A model generated the notes under the pieces. That model saw only the letters and a program-made list of their open reading frames with translations, made no database searches and was not told where the DNA came from. Both the position numbers and the translations under genes were made by a program. A DNA stretch of 32,730 bases, taken from Vulcanimicrobiota bacterium. Its GTDB lineage: Bacteria > Vulcanimicrobiota > Vulcanimicrobiia > Eremiobacterales > Eremiobacteraceae. The stretch lies in NCBI GenBank assembly GCA_019235715.1, contig JAFAKE010000104.1:1-32730 (forward strand), read 5' to 3'. This document shows positions 24,497-32,242 of this stretch, piece after piece (within the stretch, counting starts at the first letter, position 1; every line of letters begins with the position of its first letter).

Positions 24497-25456
24497 GTGC
24501 CCTTGGCGCGCGCTGAATCAGAAACGCGGATGAGCATGCGCGGTCTCGATGACCGCGTGCGCTTATTCGGCGAGCTCGACGGCAACCTGACGCATCTGGA
24601 ACGCGGCGCCGGCGTCGCCCTGCACGTCGATGGCGATGAGGTCGTCATCACGGGCGACGCGAAACGCGTCGCGATCGCATCGGCGGCGCTCGAAGGGCTT
24701 ATCAAGGCGGCGCGGTCCGGCTCCGACGTCACCGCGCTTGACGTGGAGCTCGCGCTACGCGCCGCGCGCGACGGCCTGGAGGTCGAGGCCCCCGAAGGAT
24801 CCCTGGCGACGACGCGCCGTGGCCGTCCGATCCGTCCGCGGACGCCGGGTCAGCGCGCGCTGGTCGACGCCGTGGCGGCGAACACTCTCGTCTTCGCGAT
24901 CGGTCCGGCCGGAACGGGAAAGACGTTCCTCGCCGTGACGATGGCGCTCGCGGCACTGCGCGCGGGGCGCGTCCAACGCATCATCCTCTCGCGCCCAGCA
25001 GTCGAGGCGGGCGAAAAGCTCGGGTTCTTGCCCGGCGATCTGCAAGAGAAAGTCGATCCGTATCTGCGGCCGCTATTCGATGCGCTCGGCGAGATCCTCG
25101 AGCCGCTGGCGGTGACGCGTGCCGTCGAGCGCGGCCAGATCGAACTGGCGCCGCTCGCATACATGCGTGGACGCACGCTCTCGGATTCGTTCATCGTGCT
25201 CGACGAGGCGCAGAACACGACGAACGAGCAGATGAAGATGTTTCTGACCCGCATCGGCGCCGGCTCGCGCATGCTCGTATGCGGCGATGTCACGCAGATC
25301 GACCTGCCTTCGCAAATCGAGTCGGGGCTGGTCGCGGCGGCGCGGATGTTCGAAGGCGTCGCGGACACCGCGATCGTGCAACTGGGCGATGCCGACATCG
25401 TCCGCCATCCGTTGATCCGGCGCATCATCGATGCGTATCAGCGTGGGCGCCGTTAA
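24497..25456 (+). CDS. PhoH-family ATPase (YbeZ type)
   Basis: A 319-aa cytoplasmic P-loop ATPase. An N-terminal domain of about 105 residues contains RLFGELDGNLTHLERG. The ATPase core has Walker A GPAGTGKT (136-143), the sensor-like GEKLGFLPGDLQEKVDPYLRP region, Walker B FIVLDEAQN (232-240), and a later MLVCGDVTQIDLP. The YbeZ group is linked to the RNase YbeY, whose gene follows and overlaps, suggesting a shared role in rRNA processing and quality control. GTG 24497 is the longest start; ATG 24530 or 24536 are equally possible. It begins 17 bases after the unknown gene. No pgpH homologue lies between phoH and ybeY as in Bacillus. Confidence 0.95.
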   Translation: MPLARAESETRMSMRGLDDRVRLFGELDGNLTHLERGAGVALHVDGDEVVITGDAKRVAIASAALEGLIKAARSGSDVTALDVELALRAARDGLEVEAPEGSLATTRRGRPIRPRTPGQRALVDAVAANTLVFAIGPAGTGKTFLAVTMALAALRAGRVQRIILSRPAVEAGEKLGFLPGDLQEKVDPYLRPLFDALGEILEPLAVTRAVERGQIELAPLAYMRGRTLSDSFIVLDEAQNTTNEQMKMFLTRIGAGSRMLVCGDVTQIDLPSQIESGLVAAARMFEGVADTAIVQLGDADIVRHPLIRRIIDAYQRGRR

Positions 25457-25943
25457 AACGGAGCGTGCACGCCCCACGGGTGTGGACCGCAATGCGTCGC
25501 GCCGCGACGGACCACGCGTGTTCGTGCGCCGCGCGGCACGTGCGCCGCGCCAAACCGCGCCGTACAAGAACGCGGTGCTACGCACGCTCACGGCGGTAGC
25601 GCCGCACGTGCGCGGGGATGTCACGCTTGTGCTCACCGGCGATTCCACGGTGCGCGCGCTGAACAAACGCTATCGCGCGCGCGACGCGGCGACGGACGTG
25701 CTCGCTTTCGGGTTTTCGGAAGGTATCAACGCGGGCGAACCGTTCGGCGACGTCATCATCTCGGTGGACACCGCCCGCCGCCAAGCGCGCGAGTACGGCG
25801 CGTCAGAACGCGAGGAACTGCAGCGTCTCATCGTCCACGGCACGCTGCACTTGTGCGGATACGATCATCACGAGCGCCGCGCGGCCGCGCGCATGCACGC
25901 GCTGACGCGGCGCATGCTCAAGGACCTCGAACGCGGTGGCTGA
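25431..25943 (+). CDS. ybeY: Endoribonuclease / rRNA maturation factor YbeY
   Basis: A protein of up to 170 aa with the zinc-binding motif HGTLHLCGYDHH (three His ligands) near residue 140. Family landmarks also include LNKRYRARDAATDVLAFGF and GDVIISVDTA. YbeY processes the 3' end of 16S rRNA and helps clear defective 70S ribosomes. The start is uncertain: ATG 25431 overlaps phoH by 26 bases, but the first 29 residues are Arg-rich and unlike the family, so GTG 25482 or GTG 25518 (just before the first expected beta-strand VFVRRA) may be right. It overlaps dgkA by 8 bases. Confidence 0.93.
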   Translation: MRISVGAVKTERARPTGVDRNASRRDGPRVFVRRAARAPRQTAPYKNAVLRTLTAVAPHVRGDVTLVLTGDSTVRALNKRYRARDAATDVLAFGFSEGINAGEPFGDVIISVDTARRQAREYGASEREELQRLIVHGTLHLCGYDHHERRAAARMHALTRRMLKDLERGG

Positions 25944-26310
25944 GCGGTCTTTCGCGCGCGCTTTTGCAGACGCGATCGACGGCATTGCGACGACGCTGCG
26001 CGAGCAGCGCAACTTCCGAGTGCAACTGGCGATCGGCATTGCGGTTGCCATCGCCGCAGCGCTGCTGCGTTTTGATGCCGTCCGCTGGGCGGTGCTCGTG
26101 CTGGCGATCGGCGCGGTGCTCGCCGCCGAGCTGTTCAACACGTCGCTCGAGCGCGCGGTGGATTGCGCATCGCCGGGCACCTCACAGGCGGCGCGCGCGG
26201 CCAAGCACGCGGGCGCAGGCGCGGTGCTCGCGACAAGCGTTGCAGCTGCGCTTGCCGGTGCGATTTTGTTCGGCACGGCGCTATGGTCGCGCGTGCACGG
26301 TGCGCCGTGA
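25936..26310 (+). CDS. dgkA: Diacylglycerol / undecaprenol kinase-family membrane protein
   Basis: A 124-aa small integral membrane kinase of the DgkA family with three transmembrane helices (about 30-45, 50-65 and 95-115). E-L-F-N-T at 65-69 and Glu72, Asp76 match the catalytic core; Glu23 in REQRNF is also conserved. The family's late K-D pair reads Lys90-His91 (AKHAGAGAVL), replacing an Asp important for catalysis in E. coli. The enzyme phosphorylates diacylglycerol or undecaprenol for lipid recycling at the inner membrane. GTG 25936 overlaps ybeY by 8 bases, matching the Firmicutes order ybeY-dgkA. Confidence 0.9.
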   Translation: MAERSFARAFADAIDGIATTLREQRNFRVQLAIGIAVAIAAALLRFDAVRWAVLVLAIGAVLAAELFNTSLERAVDCASPGTSQAARAAKHAGAGAVLATSVAAALAGAILFGTALWSRVHGAP

Positions 26311-26379
26311 GCGTGCAGGCACGGACGCCCTACGCACGGGTGGAAAAAGCGGGCTGTGCGGCGAACGGCGGAGGGGTCA

Positions 26380-27708
26380 ATGTCGGATCCTAGGCTGCTC
26401 AGCCTGCTGGCCATCGCCGTCCTCGTCATCCTTTCCGCGTTCTTCAGCGCCGCCGAGGCGGCACTGTTGGCGATTTCGCGCCTGCGCGTGCTGCAGCGCA
26501 CGCAGGACGATGTCGGCAAGTCGCTCAGCAAACTGCTCGACGATCGTAACCGCTATCTGACCACAGTGCTCGTCGGCAACACCATCGTGCTGCTGTCCGC
26601 CGACTCGATCGCGACGTGGCTGGCGATCCAAGAAGGCATCGTGAGCCCCGTCCTCATCGCGACGGTCGTGATGGCGCTGCTCGTGCTGATCTTCGCCGAG
26701 ATTTTGCCCAAAATGATCGCGGTGCAAGACCCGATGCGCTGGGCACCGCGCCTGGCATGGTTCTTGCACGCAATGGCCGTGGTGCTGTCGCCGGTGACAA
26801 CCGTGTTGGTCGCGATCGCCTCGTTCATCATCAGGCTGTTCGGCGGCGATCCGAAAGCGCAGGGCCCATATGTCACCGAGGAAGACATCCGCGCGTTGGT
26901 CAGCGCCGGCGAAGAACACGGCGCCATCGAAGAGGAGGAGAAGGAGATGATTCACTCCATCTTCGAGCTGTCGGACACCGCCGTGAGCGAAGTCATGACG
27001 CCGCGCATCGACATCGTCTGCGCCGATGCCGATGCGGCCGTTTCCGCCGGCGTCGATCTTGCGATCAAAGAGGGCTATTCGAAGCTGCCCGTCTACGAAG
27101 GCAACATCGATCATATCCTCGGCGTCGTGCACGTGCGCGAGCTGCTGATCGCGCTGAGCCGGGGCGACATCGGTAAACGGCTGCGCGAGCTCATGCGCTC
27201 CATCAAGGCAATTCCTGAGACGAAGAAGGTCGACGAGCTCCTGCGCGAGATGCAGGCCGAAAAAGTTTCCGTCGCGATCGTCGTCGACGAATACGGCGGG
27301 ACGGCCGGGCTCGTCACCATGGAAGATGTCCTCGAAGAGATCGTGGGCGAGATCATGGACGAATACGACGTCGCCGAGCATGACCGCCCTGCAGAAATCA
27401 AACACCTGGCCGATGGGGAGGCGGTCGTCGACGCGCGCATGCGCATCGCCGACGTCAACGAGGAACTGGGCCTGCACCTTCCCACCGAGGACTATGAGAG
27501 CATAGGCGGATACGCGTTCGGTCAGTTCGGTCGTGTCCCGTTGCCAGGCGATGCGATTTCTCTCGGAAACGGTGATTCGCTGATCGTCGAGGAGACCGCC
27601 GGAAGAAGGTTGCGTTCCGTCCGCATCAAGAAGGCCCAGTCGACCAACGGGGCGGCCGCGACAGCGCAATCTGAGCGTGGTTCGAAGCCGTTGAACGGAT
27701 TTTTTTGA
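26380..27708 (+). CDS. CorC/HlyC-family transporter with CNNM and CBS domains
   Basis: A 442-aa protein. Residues about 1-170 are the CNNM/DUF21 membrane domain (LSAFFSAAEAALLAISRLR, then VLVGNTIVLL and FAEILPKMIAV), with three to four transmembrane helices. A pair of CBS domains follows (about 195-315, VMTPRIDIVCAD and VVDEYGGTAGLVTMEDVLEEI), then the CorC_HlyC domain (about 340-430, ADGEAVVDARMRIADVNE). The family has been linked to magnesium/cobalt efflux. The ATG at 26380 was chosen because GGAGGGG lies 6 nt upstream. It is inserted between dgkA and cdd, a position often held by other genes; the last codons include a T-run. Confidence 0.95.
   Translation: MSDPRLLSLLAIAVLVILSAFFSAAEAALLAISRLRVLQRTQDDVGKSLSKLLDDRNRYLTTVLVGNTIVLLSADSIATWLAIQEGIVSPVLIATVVMALLVLIFAEILPKMIAVQDPMRWAPRLAWFLHAMAVVLSPVTTVLVAIASFIIRLFGGDPKAQGPYVTEEDIRALVSAGEEHGAIEEEEKEMIHSIFELSDTAVSEVMTPRIDIVCADADAAVSAGVDLAIKEGYSKLPVYEGNIDHILGVVHVRELLIALSRGDIGKRLRELMRSIKAIPETKKVDELLREMQAEKVSVAIVVDEYGGTAGLVTMEDVLEEIVGEIMDEYDVAEHDRPAEIKHLADGEAVVDARMRIADVNEELGLHLPTEDYESIGGYAFGQFGRVPLPGDAISLGNGDSLIVEETAGRRLRSVRIKKAQSTNGAAATAQSERGSKPLNGFF
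27688..27706 (+). terminator. Short hairpin and T-run at the corC-like gene end
   Basis: CCGTT/AACGG (27688-27692 and 27694-27698) followed by A and seven T (27700-27706) overlaps the final codons and stop. The stem is very short with a tiny loop, so it may only reduce read-through into cdd, which begins 21 bases later. Confidence 0.3.
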
Positions 27709-27729
27709 CGCCGGACAGGGAGACACCCA

Positions 27730-28176
27730 GTGCCCAAACTCACCGAGACACGTATCGGCAACCTCGCGCAGAAGGCATGGGAGACCTGGCTGTTCGCGTA
27801 CGCGCCCTACTCGCAATTCCGTGTCGGCGCTGCACTGTTGGCCGCCGACGGTCGCATCTTCAGCGGCGCGAGCGTAGAGAATCCCTCGTTCGGTCTATCG
27901 ATGTGCGCGGAGCGCGTTGCGGTCGGCGCGGCCGCCGCTGCGGGTGCGCGCTCGTTCATCGCAGTCGCAGTCGCCGGGGACAATCCCGCGGGACTTATCC
28001 CTTGTGGCGCGTGCCGCCAAGTGCTCGCCGAATTCTCACCGGATCTGCTCGTGATACGCTGCCGTCCGGACGGTTCGTACGAGAAGATGAAGCTGCGCGA
28101 TCTTATGCCTTCGCCCATGACTGGCCACACCATCGAAACGCCGGATCGCGGCGGCATCGAACTCGCCGTCGGGTAG
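27730..28176 (+). CDS. cdd: Cytidine deaminase
   Basis: A 148-aa zinc enzyme that deaminates cytidine and deoxycytidine to (deoxy)uridine in pyrimidine salvage. The active-site motifs are C-A-E (Cys59, Glu61) and P-C-x-x-C (PCGACRQV, Cys92 and Cys95); the N-terminal YAPYSQFRVGAAL strand and SGASVENPSFGL match Cdd. Having Cys rather than His at position 59 fits the homotetrameric class. GTG 27730 has AGGGAG about 7 nt upstream. In Bacillus, cdd is followed by era and recO; here recO follows directly and era is absent. Confidence 0.96.
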   Translation: MPKLTETRIGNLAQKAWETWLFAYAPYSQFRVGAALLAADGRIFSGASVENPSFGLSMCAERVAVGAAAAAGARSFIAVAVAGDNPAGLIPCGACRQVLAEFSPDLLVIRCRPDGSYEKMKLRDLMPSPMTGHTIETPDRGGIELAVG

Positions 28177-28228
28177 TCCTTCAGCAGTATTTCTTTCGAG
28201 TCGCGCGCCGTCGCGCCGCGTCGATCCT

Positions 28229-29095
28229 ATGAGATCGTACGCGGTGGAGGCGGTCGTGTTGCGCCTGCGCCCTCTCGGCGAAGCGGATCGCATCGTCACA
28301 CTGTTCTCACGCGAGCGCGGCAAGCTGCACGCGGTCGCAAAAGGTTCGCGCCGGCCGGGCAGCCGCTTCGGCGCACGGCTTGATTTTTTCAGCCTTGTCG
28401 CTCTCGAACTGCATAAGGGCAGAAGTCTCGACGTCGTAACCGGAGCGCGCGCGGTCGTGCGCGCGCATGATGCCGGCACCGTATCGACGACCGCTTTTTG
28501 GGCGCGGCTCGTCGAGCCGCAGACGTTTGCGCTCGCATCGTATGCGGCCGAAGTCATCGATGCGCTTTCCGAGCCGGACATGGCGGTGCCTGATCTGTTC
28601 GATCTGTTATGCGAACTGCGTGACGCGATCGCCGTCGGTGTCGCCGCGGCGGTGTTGGCGCCGGCGCTCGATCTGCGTTTGCTTGCCGCGTTTGGGCTTG
28701 CGCCTGAGCTCGATGCGTGCGCCCGCTGCGGAAGCCCGCTCGGCAATCGCCCGCTGGCAGGCGGGCGAGCGCGGCTTGCGCCGGGCTCCGGCGGGTTGGT
28801 GTGCAGACGGTGCGCGATCGAAGAGACCCAGTCGCTCGGCGGCGAGCGGCGCGGCGCGACGTACTCGGTCAGCGCGACGGAGTTGACGCTGTTGCGCCGC
28901 CTTCGCACCGTGCCGCTTACGTCGTTGCTCGATCTCTTCGACGGCGACACGGCAGCGGCCGATGCGGCTCTCGCGCGGCTGCGCCGTCTTACGCGGCCGT
29001 TTGTCGAGCACCAGCTTGGGCGCCGCTCGAAAGCGCTGTCACTCGATGACGCACATCCGGGGCACGGCCCCGGCACACGCGCGGCGGCGCGATGA
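28229..29095 (+). CDS. recO: DNA repair protein RecO
   Basis: A 288-aa protein of the RecFOR pathway, which loads RecA at gapped DNA. The N-terminal OB-fold reads EAVVLRLRPLGEADRIVTLFSRERGKLHAVAKGSR (seen in parts, residues 8-42). A C-terminal zinc finger carries CARC (about 166-169) and CRRC near 191. Length and order fit RecO. The ATG at 28229 follows a 52-base gap from cdd without an obvious Shine-Dalgarno sequence. The stop overlaps the ruvX ATG in an ATGA, so the two repair/processing genes are translationally coupled. Confidence 0.94.
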   Translation: MRSYAVEAVVLRLRPLGEADRIVTLFSRERGKLHAVAKGSRRPGSRFGARLDFFSLVALELHKGRSLDVVTGARAVVRAHDAGTVSTTAFWARLVEPQTFALASYAAEVIDALSEPDMAVPDLFDLLCELRDAIAVGVAAAVLAPALDLRLLAAFGLAPELDACARCGSPLGNRPLAGGRARLAPGSGGLVCRRCAIEETQSLGGERRGATYSVSATELTLLRRLRTVPLTSLLDLFDGDTAAADAALARLRRLTRPFVEHQLGRRSKALSLDDAHPGHGPGTRAAAR

Positions 29096-29517
29096 GCGCG
29101 GCGATCCTAGCGGTCGACGTGGGAACCGTGCGCATCGGCGTCGCGTGCTGCGCGGGGCTAGGCTTGCCTGCGCTGGCGCTCACAACGCTGCAGCATCGTT
29201 CGCGCGAAAAGGACATTTACGCGATCGTCGACCTCGCGCGCGAACGCGGTGCGCAGACGATCGTCGTGGGTTATCCGCTGCGCCTCGATAGCCGGCGCGG
29301 CCCTGCAGCGTTGAAGATGGATCGATTCATCGCGGCGCTGCGCGCCGCGTTCGACGGAGACGTCGTCGCGGTCGACGAGCGTATGACGAGCGCGCTCGCC
29401 GCGCGCAAGCTTCGCGAAACCGGTGCGCGCGGTGCGGCGCGTCGCGAATTAGTCGATCGGTTTGCCGCGGTGGAGATCCTCGAGTCGTATTTGGCGCGCA
29501 AGGCGCGCGAGGCGTAG
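29092..29517 (+). CDS. ruvX: RuvX/YqgF RNase H-like nuclease
   Basis: A 141-aa RNase H-fold protein. ILAVDVGTVRIGVA supplies the first acidic residue, IVVGYPLRLD the second strand and DERMTSALAARKLRE the catalytic Asp-Glu region; VDRFAAVEILESYL near the C-terminus carries the final Asp. The family acts as a putative Holliday-junction resolvase and in pre-16S rRNA 5' processing. The length is typical. It overlaps recO by 4 bases and shares one base with the mltG start, in line with Firmicutes gene order. Confidence 0.95.
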   Translation: MSAAILAVDVGTVRIGVACCAGLGLPALALTTLQHRSREKDIYAIVDLARERGAQTIVVGYPLRLDSRRGPAALKMDRFIAALRAAFDGDVVAVDERMTSALAARKLRETGARGAARRELVDRFAAVEILESYLARKAREA

Positions 29518-30506
29518 TGGTGCGGCGCGTTGGCGCGGTCATCGCCGTGCTCGTCGGAGTGTGCGCGCTGGCCGGCGCGGCGCTCGCAGCATCGATCGTG
29601 TACGATACGCGGCTTCCTGCTGCGCCCGTATCGATCGACGTTCCGCAGGGCTATGGCATCGGGCAGATCGCTCAACAATTGCAGGAAGCCGGCGTCGTCC
29701 GGTCGGCGCTGCTTCTCAAGTATTATGCGACTGCGCGCGGCATCGCGCGCTCGGTGGACGCGGCGGAATACGATTTTCCGGCGCACGTCGCGATGTCGCG
29801 CGTCGTCGATATCCTGGCATCGGGCGGCAAGCCGCCGGTCTCGTGGGTGACTATCCCGGAGGGGTTCACGGCGCACCAGATCGCGCACCGGCTTGACGCG
29901 ATGCAGATCGTCTCCGCCAGCGCGTTCGACGACGTGGCCGCGCACACGAGCTTACTGCTGGGCGGCACGCTCACGGCCGGCCTTGAGGGTTACCTCTATC
30001 CCGACACCTATCAGGTACGGCGCGGGGCGAGCGCACAAGACATCGCGGCGCTGATGACCGATCAGTTCAAACGCAAACTGCCCGCGAATTACGAGCGTAA
30101 AGCGCGCCATCTCGGCTACGACGTGCCGCAGGTCATCACGATCGCGTCTCTGATCGAGCGCGAGGCGAAGGTCGACTCGGAGAGGCGACTGATGGCCGGC
30201 GTCTATTACAACCGTCTCAAGCGCGGCATGCCGCTCGAGGTGGATGCGACGATCGAATACGCGCTTCCCGAGCACAAGACGGTTCTGCATCAGGGCGACC
30301 TCGAGATCGACAGCCCGTACAACACGTACACGCACACCGGGCTGCCGCCAACGCCGATCGCGAATCCGGGGGCGCGTTCGATCGCGGCCGCGTTCGATCC
30401 CCAGAAGACCGACTATCTTTATTATGTCTACGCCGGACACGGGCACCATCATTTCTCGAAGACGTTGGAGGAGCAAAACGCGGCGGTGCGCCGCTACCTG
30501 CACTAA
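29517..30506 (+). CDS. mltG: Endolytic murein transglycosylase MltG
   Basis: A 329-aa protein with an N-terminal transmembrane anchor (residues about 5-27) and a periplasmic domain. The catalytic Glu is in ITIASLIEREAK at residue 214 or 216 (214 aligns with E. coli Glu218). EGYLYPDTYQVRRG (about 157-170) and the conserved end PYNTYTHTGLPPTPIANPG are family signatures. MltG cleaves nascent glycan strands and sets their length. The GTG at 29517 shares its first base with the ruvX stop; GTG 29520 is also possible. The next gene starts 38 bases after its stop. Confidence 0.96.
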   Translation: MVRRVGAVIAVLVGVCALAGAALAASIVYDTRLPAAPVSIDVPQGYGIGQIAQQLQEAGVVRSALLLKYYATARGIARSVDAAEYDFPAHVAMSRVVDILASGGKPPVSWVTIPEGFTAHQIAHRLDAMQIVSASAFDDVAAHTSLLLGGTLTAGLEGYLYPDTYQVRRGASAQDIAALMTDQFKRKLPANYERKARHLGYDVPQVITIASLIEREAKVDSERRLMAGVYYNRLKRGMPLEVDATIEYALPEHKTVLHQGDLEIDSPYNTYTHTGLPPTPIANPGARSIAAAFDPQKTDYLYYVYAGHGHHHFSKTLEEQNAAVRRYLH

Positions 30507-30544
30507 AGGTCCCCCCTGCGGACGCCCGGAACCGCTTCGGCATC

Positions 30545-30844
30545 GTGGACAATGGCAGCCCGCACACCGCAACGCGCGTTGAGCTAGAAGACACGATCGT
30601 CGTCGCATCGCGGCTCGAACAACCGCCGGATGCGCCGCTGCACGAGCTCGAATTCGAAGTCGTCGCGCTCATCGGCGAGGATGAAGCGGACGCGAAGTAT
30701 GCCGTGTGCTACTGCGAATCGGCCGACGAATTCTTAGTCGCCGATATCTTCGGGCGCATCATCGAGGACGACGCGCTCGCGCAGGAAGTCCTCAACGGTT
30801 TTCTCGAGCACGCCGACGACGCGCAAGCGGGAGACGTCTCATAA
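30545..30844 (+). CDS. Small acidic DUF1292-like protein
   Basis: A 99-aa acidic protein. The middle reads FEVVALIGEDEADAKYAVCYCESADEFLVADIFG and ends IIEDDALAQEVLNGFL (about residues 39-85). This matches the layout of DUF1292 (YrzB) or the related DUF3727 group, which are found next to ruvX and mltG in Firmicutes and cyanobacteria respectively. Function is unknown. The GTG at 30545 has no strong Shine-Dalgarno sequence. The stop is 2 bases before the next gene's start, so it may be translated with the glycosyltransferase. Confidence 0.7.
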   Translation: MDNGSPHTATRVELEDTIVVASRLEQPPDAPLHELEFEVVALIGEDEADAKYAVCYCESADEFLVADIFGRIIEDDALAQEVLNGFLEHADDAQAGDVS

Positions 30845-30846
30845 CG

Positions 30847-32004
30847 GTGCAACTCAAGACGAAAATGCGCGAGCGAGCCGTGCGCACGCCGCGCGTGTTG
30901 TTCTTATCCGCCAGCGTCGGCGAAGGCCACACGGCTGCGGCACAGGCCGTGTGCCAAGCGCTCGAAGCGGCTGAGCCGGCGTGCGCGTGCGAGATCGTCG
31001 ACTCATACCGCTATGCGTCGGAAGTCTTTCATCGCGTGGCCAGCAACGGCTATATCGGCATGGTCAAAGTGCTGCCGCAGCTGTACGGCGTGCTCTACGA
31101 GCAGGCCGAGCGCGCGACCAAGGTAGGCGGTTTCAAGAAGTGGCTGCACCGCTACACAGCGCTGAATCTCAGACAGTTCGTCGCCCGGTTCGCGCCCGAC
31201 GTCGTCGTGTGCACGCATGCATTTCCGTGCGGCGTGATGGCCGAATACCTACGCGAGTTCGCCGACGCGCCCCACATCGTCGGCGTGGTGACCGATTTCG
31301 TCGTGCATCCGTTTTGGATCCATCGCAACATCGACGAATACGCCGTCGCGACGACGACGATGCGCCAGACGCTGATCGCGCGCGGCGTCCGTCCCGACCG
31401 CATCGCCGTGACCGGCATTCCGATCGACGAGCGTTTCGGTCTGCGCCCCGAGCGGCGGGCGCTGCGTCGCGAGCTCGGCCTGATCCCGGACCGGACGACA
31501 TTGCTGGTCATGGGAGGCGGCGTCGGCATCGGGCCGCTGGAAAAAGCGATCGTCGGCATCGACCGGCTCGCGCGCGACGTGCAGACGATCGTCGTGGTGG
31601 GCAAGAACCCATCGCTCGAGCGGCGCGTCGCCGAGGCCGCGACCAAGCTGGCGCACCCGGTGAAGGTCGTCGGCTTTGTGCCCAATGTCTTCGACTACAT
31701 GCTCGCTGCGGATGTACTGGTGAGCAAGCCGGGCGGCCTGACGAGTTCGGAGGCGCTCGCCGCCGAATTGCCGCTCGTGATGCTGCGTCCGCTGCCCGGT
31801 CAGGAAGAGCGTAACACGCGCTATCTGTCTGACGCGGGAGCAGGCGTGCGCGTCGAAACCACGCGCGATCTCGTGCATGCGCTGGAACGGTTGCTGTCGA
31901 ATCCGAAGGAATTGGATGCGATGCGCGCGCGCGCACGAGAACTCGCCAAGCCGCACGCCGCGAAAGACGTCGCGGCGATCATTCGACGGTTGATCGGCGC
32001 TTGA
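30847..32004 (+). CDS. Diacylglycerol glycosyltransferase-like protein (MGDG synthase/UgtP type)
   Basis: A 385-aa GT-B enzyme of the GT28 group. The N-terminal half has VLFLSASVGEGHTAAAQAV (Gly25-x-Gly-His28), the glycine-rich loop of MGDG synthase and UgtP. VVCTHAFPCGVMAEYL and VGVVTDFVVHPFW follow. The C-terminal half has LLVMGGGVGIGPLEKAI and the donor-binding SKPGGLTSSEALAAELPLV from Ser293. These enzymes transfer glucose or galactose from a UDP-sugar to diacylglycerol on the cytoplasmic membrane, giving glycolipid. GTG 30847, two bases after the previous stop, was preferred to ATG 30865; neither has a strong ribosome binding site. The stop codon lies within the -35 of the downstream tRNA promoter. 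Confidence 0.9.
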   Translation: MQLKTKMRERAVRTPRVLFLSASVGEGHTAAAQAVCQALEAAEPACACEIVDSYRYASEVFHRVASNGYIGMVKVLPQLYGVLYEQAERATKVGGFKKWLHRYTALNLRQFVARFAPDVVVCTHAFPCGVMAEYLREFADAPHIVGVVTDFVVHPFWIHRNIDEYAVATTTMRQTLIARGVRPDRIAVTGIPIDERFGLRPERRALRRELGLIPDRTTLLVMGGGVGIGPLEKAIVGIDRLARDVQTIVVVGKNPSLERRVAEAATKLAHPVKVVGFVPNVFDYMLAADVLVSKPGGLTSSEALAAELPLVMLRPLPGQEERNTRYLSDAGAGVRVETTRDLVHALERLLSNPKELDAMRARARELAKPHAAKDVAAIIRRLIGA

Positions 32005-32030
32005 ACGCAGCGCGCAAGCTATGGTACACT
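32001..32030 (+). promoter_or_regulatory. Promoter for the tRNA-Ser/tRNA-Arg pair
   Basis: TTGAAC (32001-32006) and TACACT (32025-32030) with an 18-base spacer form a good sigma-70-type promoter that ends 14 bases before tRNA-Ser. The -35 overlaps the stop codon of the preceding glycosyltransferase gene. Confidence 0.65.
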
Positions 32031-32044
32031 GACTGACGTCCCGA

Positions 32045-32140
32045 GGAGAGATGGCCGAGCTGGCTGAAGGCGGCGGTTTGCTAAACCGTTATAGTGCTGT
32101 AAAGGCGCTATCGAGGGTTCGAATCCCTCTCTCTCCGCCA
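32045..32140 (+). tRNA. tRNA-Ser(GCT)
   Basis: A 96-nt class II tRNA with a long variable arm. The acceptor GGAGAGA pairs with TCTCTCC; anticodon stem GCGGT/ACCGT encloses loop TTGCTAA, giving anticodon GCU (Ser AGC/AGU codons). The variable arm is built on GTGCTGTAAAGGCGC; the T loop is GGTTCGAATCC. CCA is encoded at 32138-32140. Confidence 0.95.
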
Positions 32141-32152
32141 GGTCCACGGTAC

Positions 32153-32227
32153 GCGCTCGTAGTTCAGCTGGATTAGAATGCCAGACTACGAATCTGGAGG
32201 TCGGGGGTTCGAGTCCCTCCGAGCGCG
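32153..32227 (+). tRNA. tRNA-Arg(ACG)
   Basis: Acceptor GCGCTCG/CGAGCGC; anticodon stem CCAGA/TCTGG around loop CTACGAA, giving anticodon ACG (ICG after editing, for CGU/CGC/CGA). T loop GGTTCGAGTCC. No CCA is encoded. Twelve bases separate it from tRNA-Ser, so both are likely made from one transcript. A T-rich stretch (32229-32238) follows and may help end transcription. Confidence 0.95.
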
Positions 32228-32242
32228 ATTTTCTTTTTGAAC

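Noticed and set aside
26377-27816. Minus-strand open frame of 479 codons opposite the CorC-like and cdd genes
   Set aside because: Composition is Arg/Asp/His-rich and the opposite strand carries two recognisable genes with conserved motifs.
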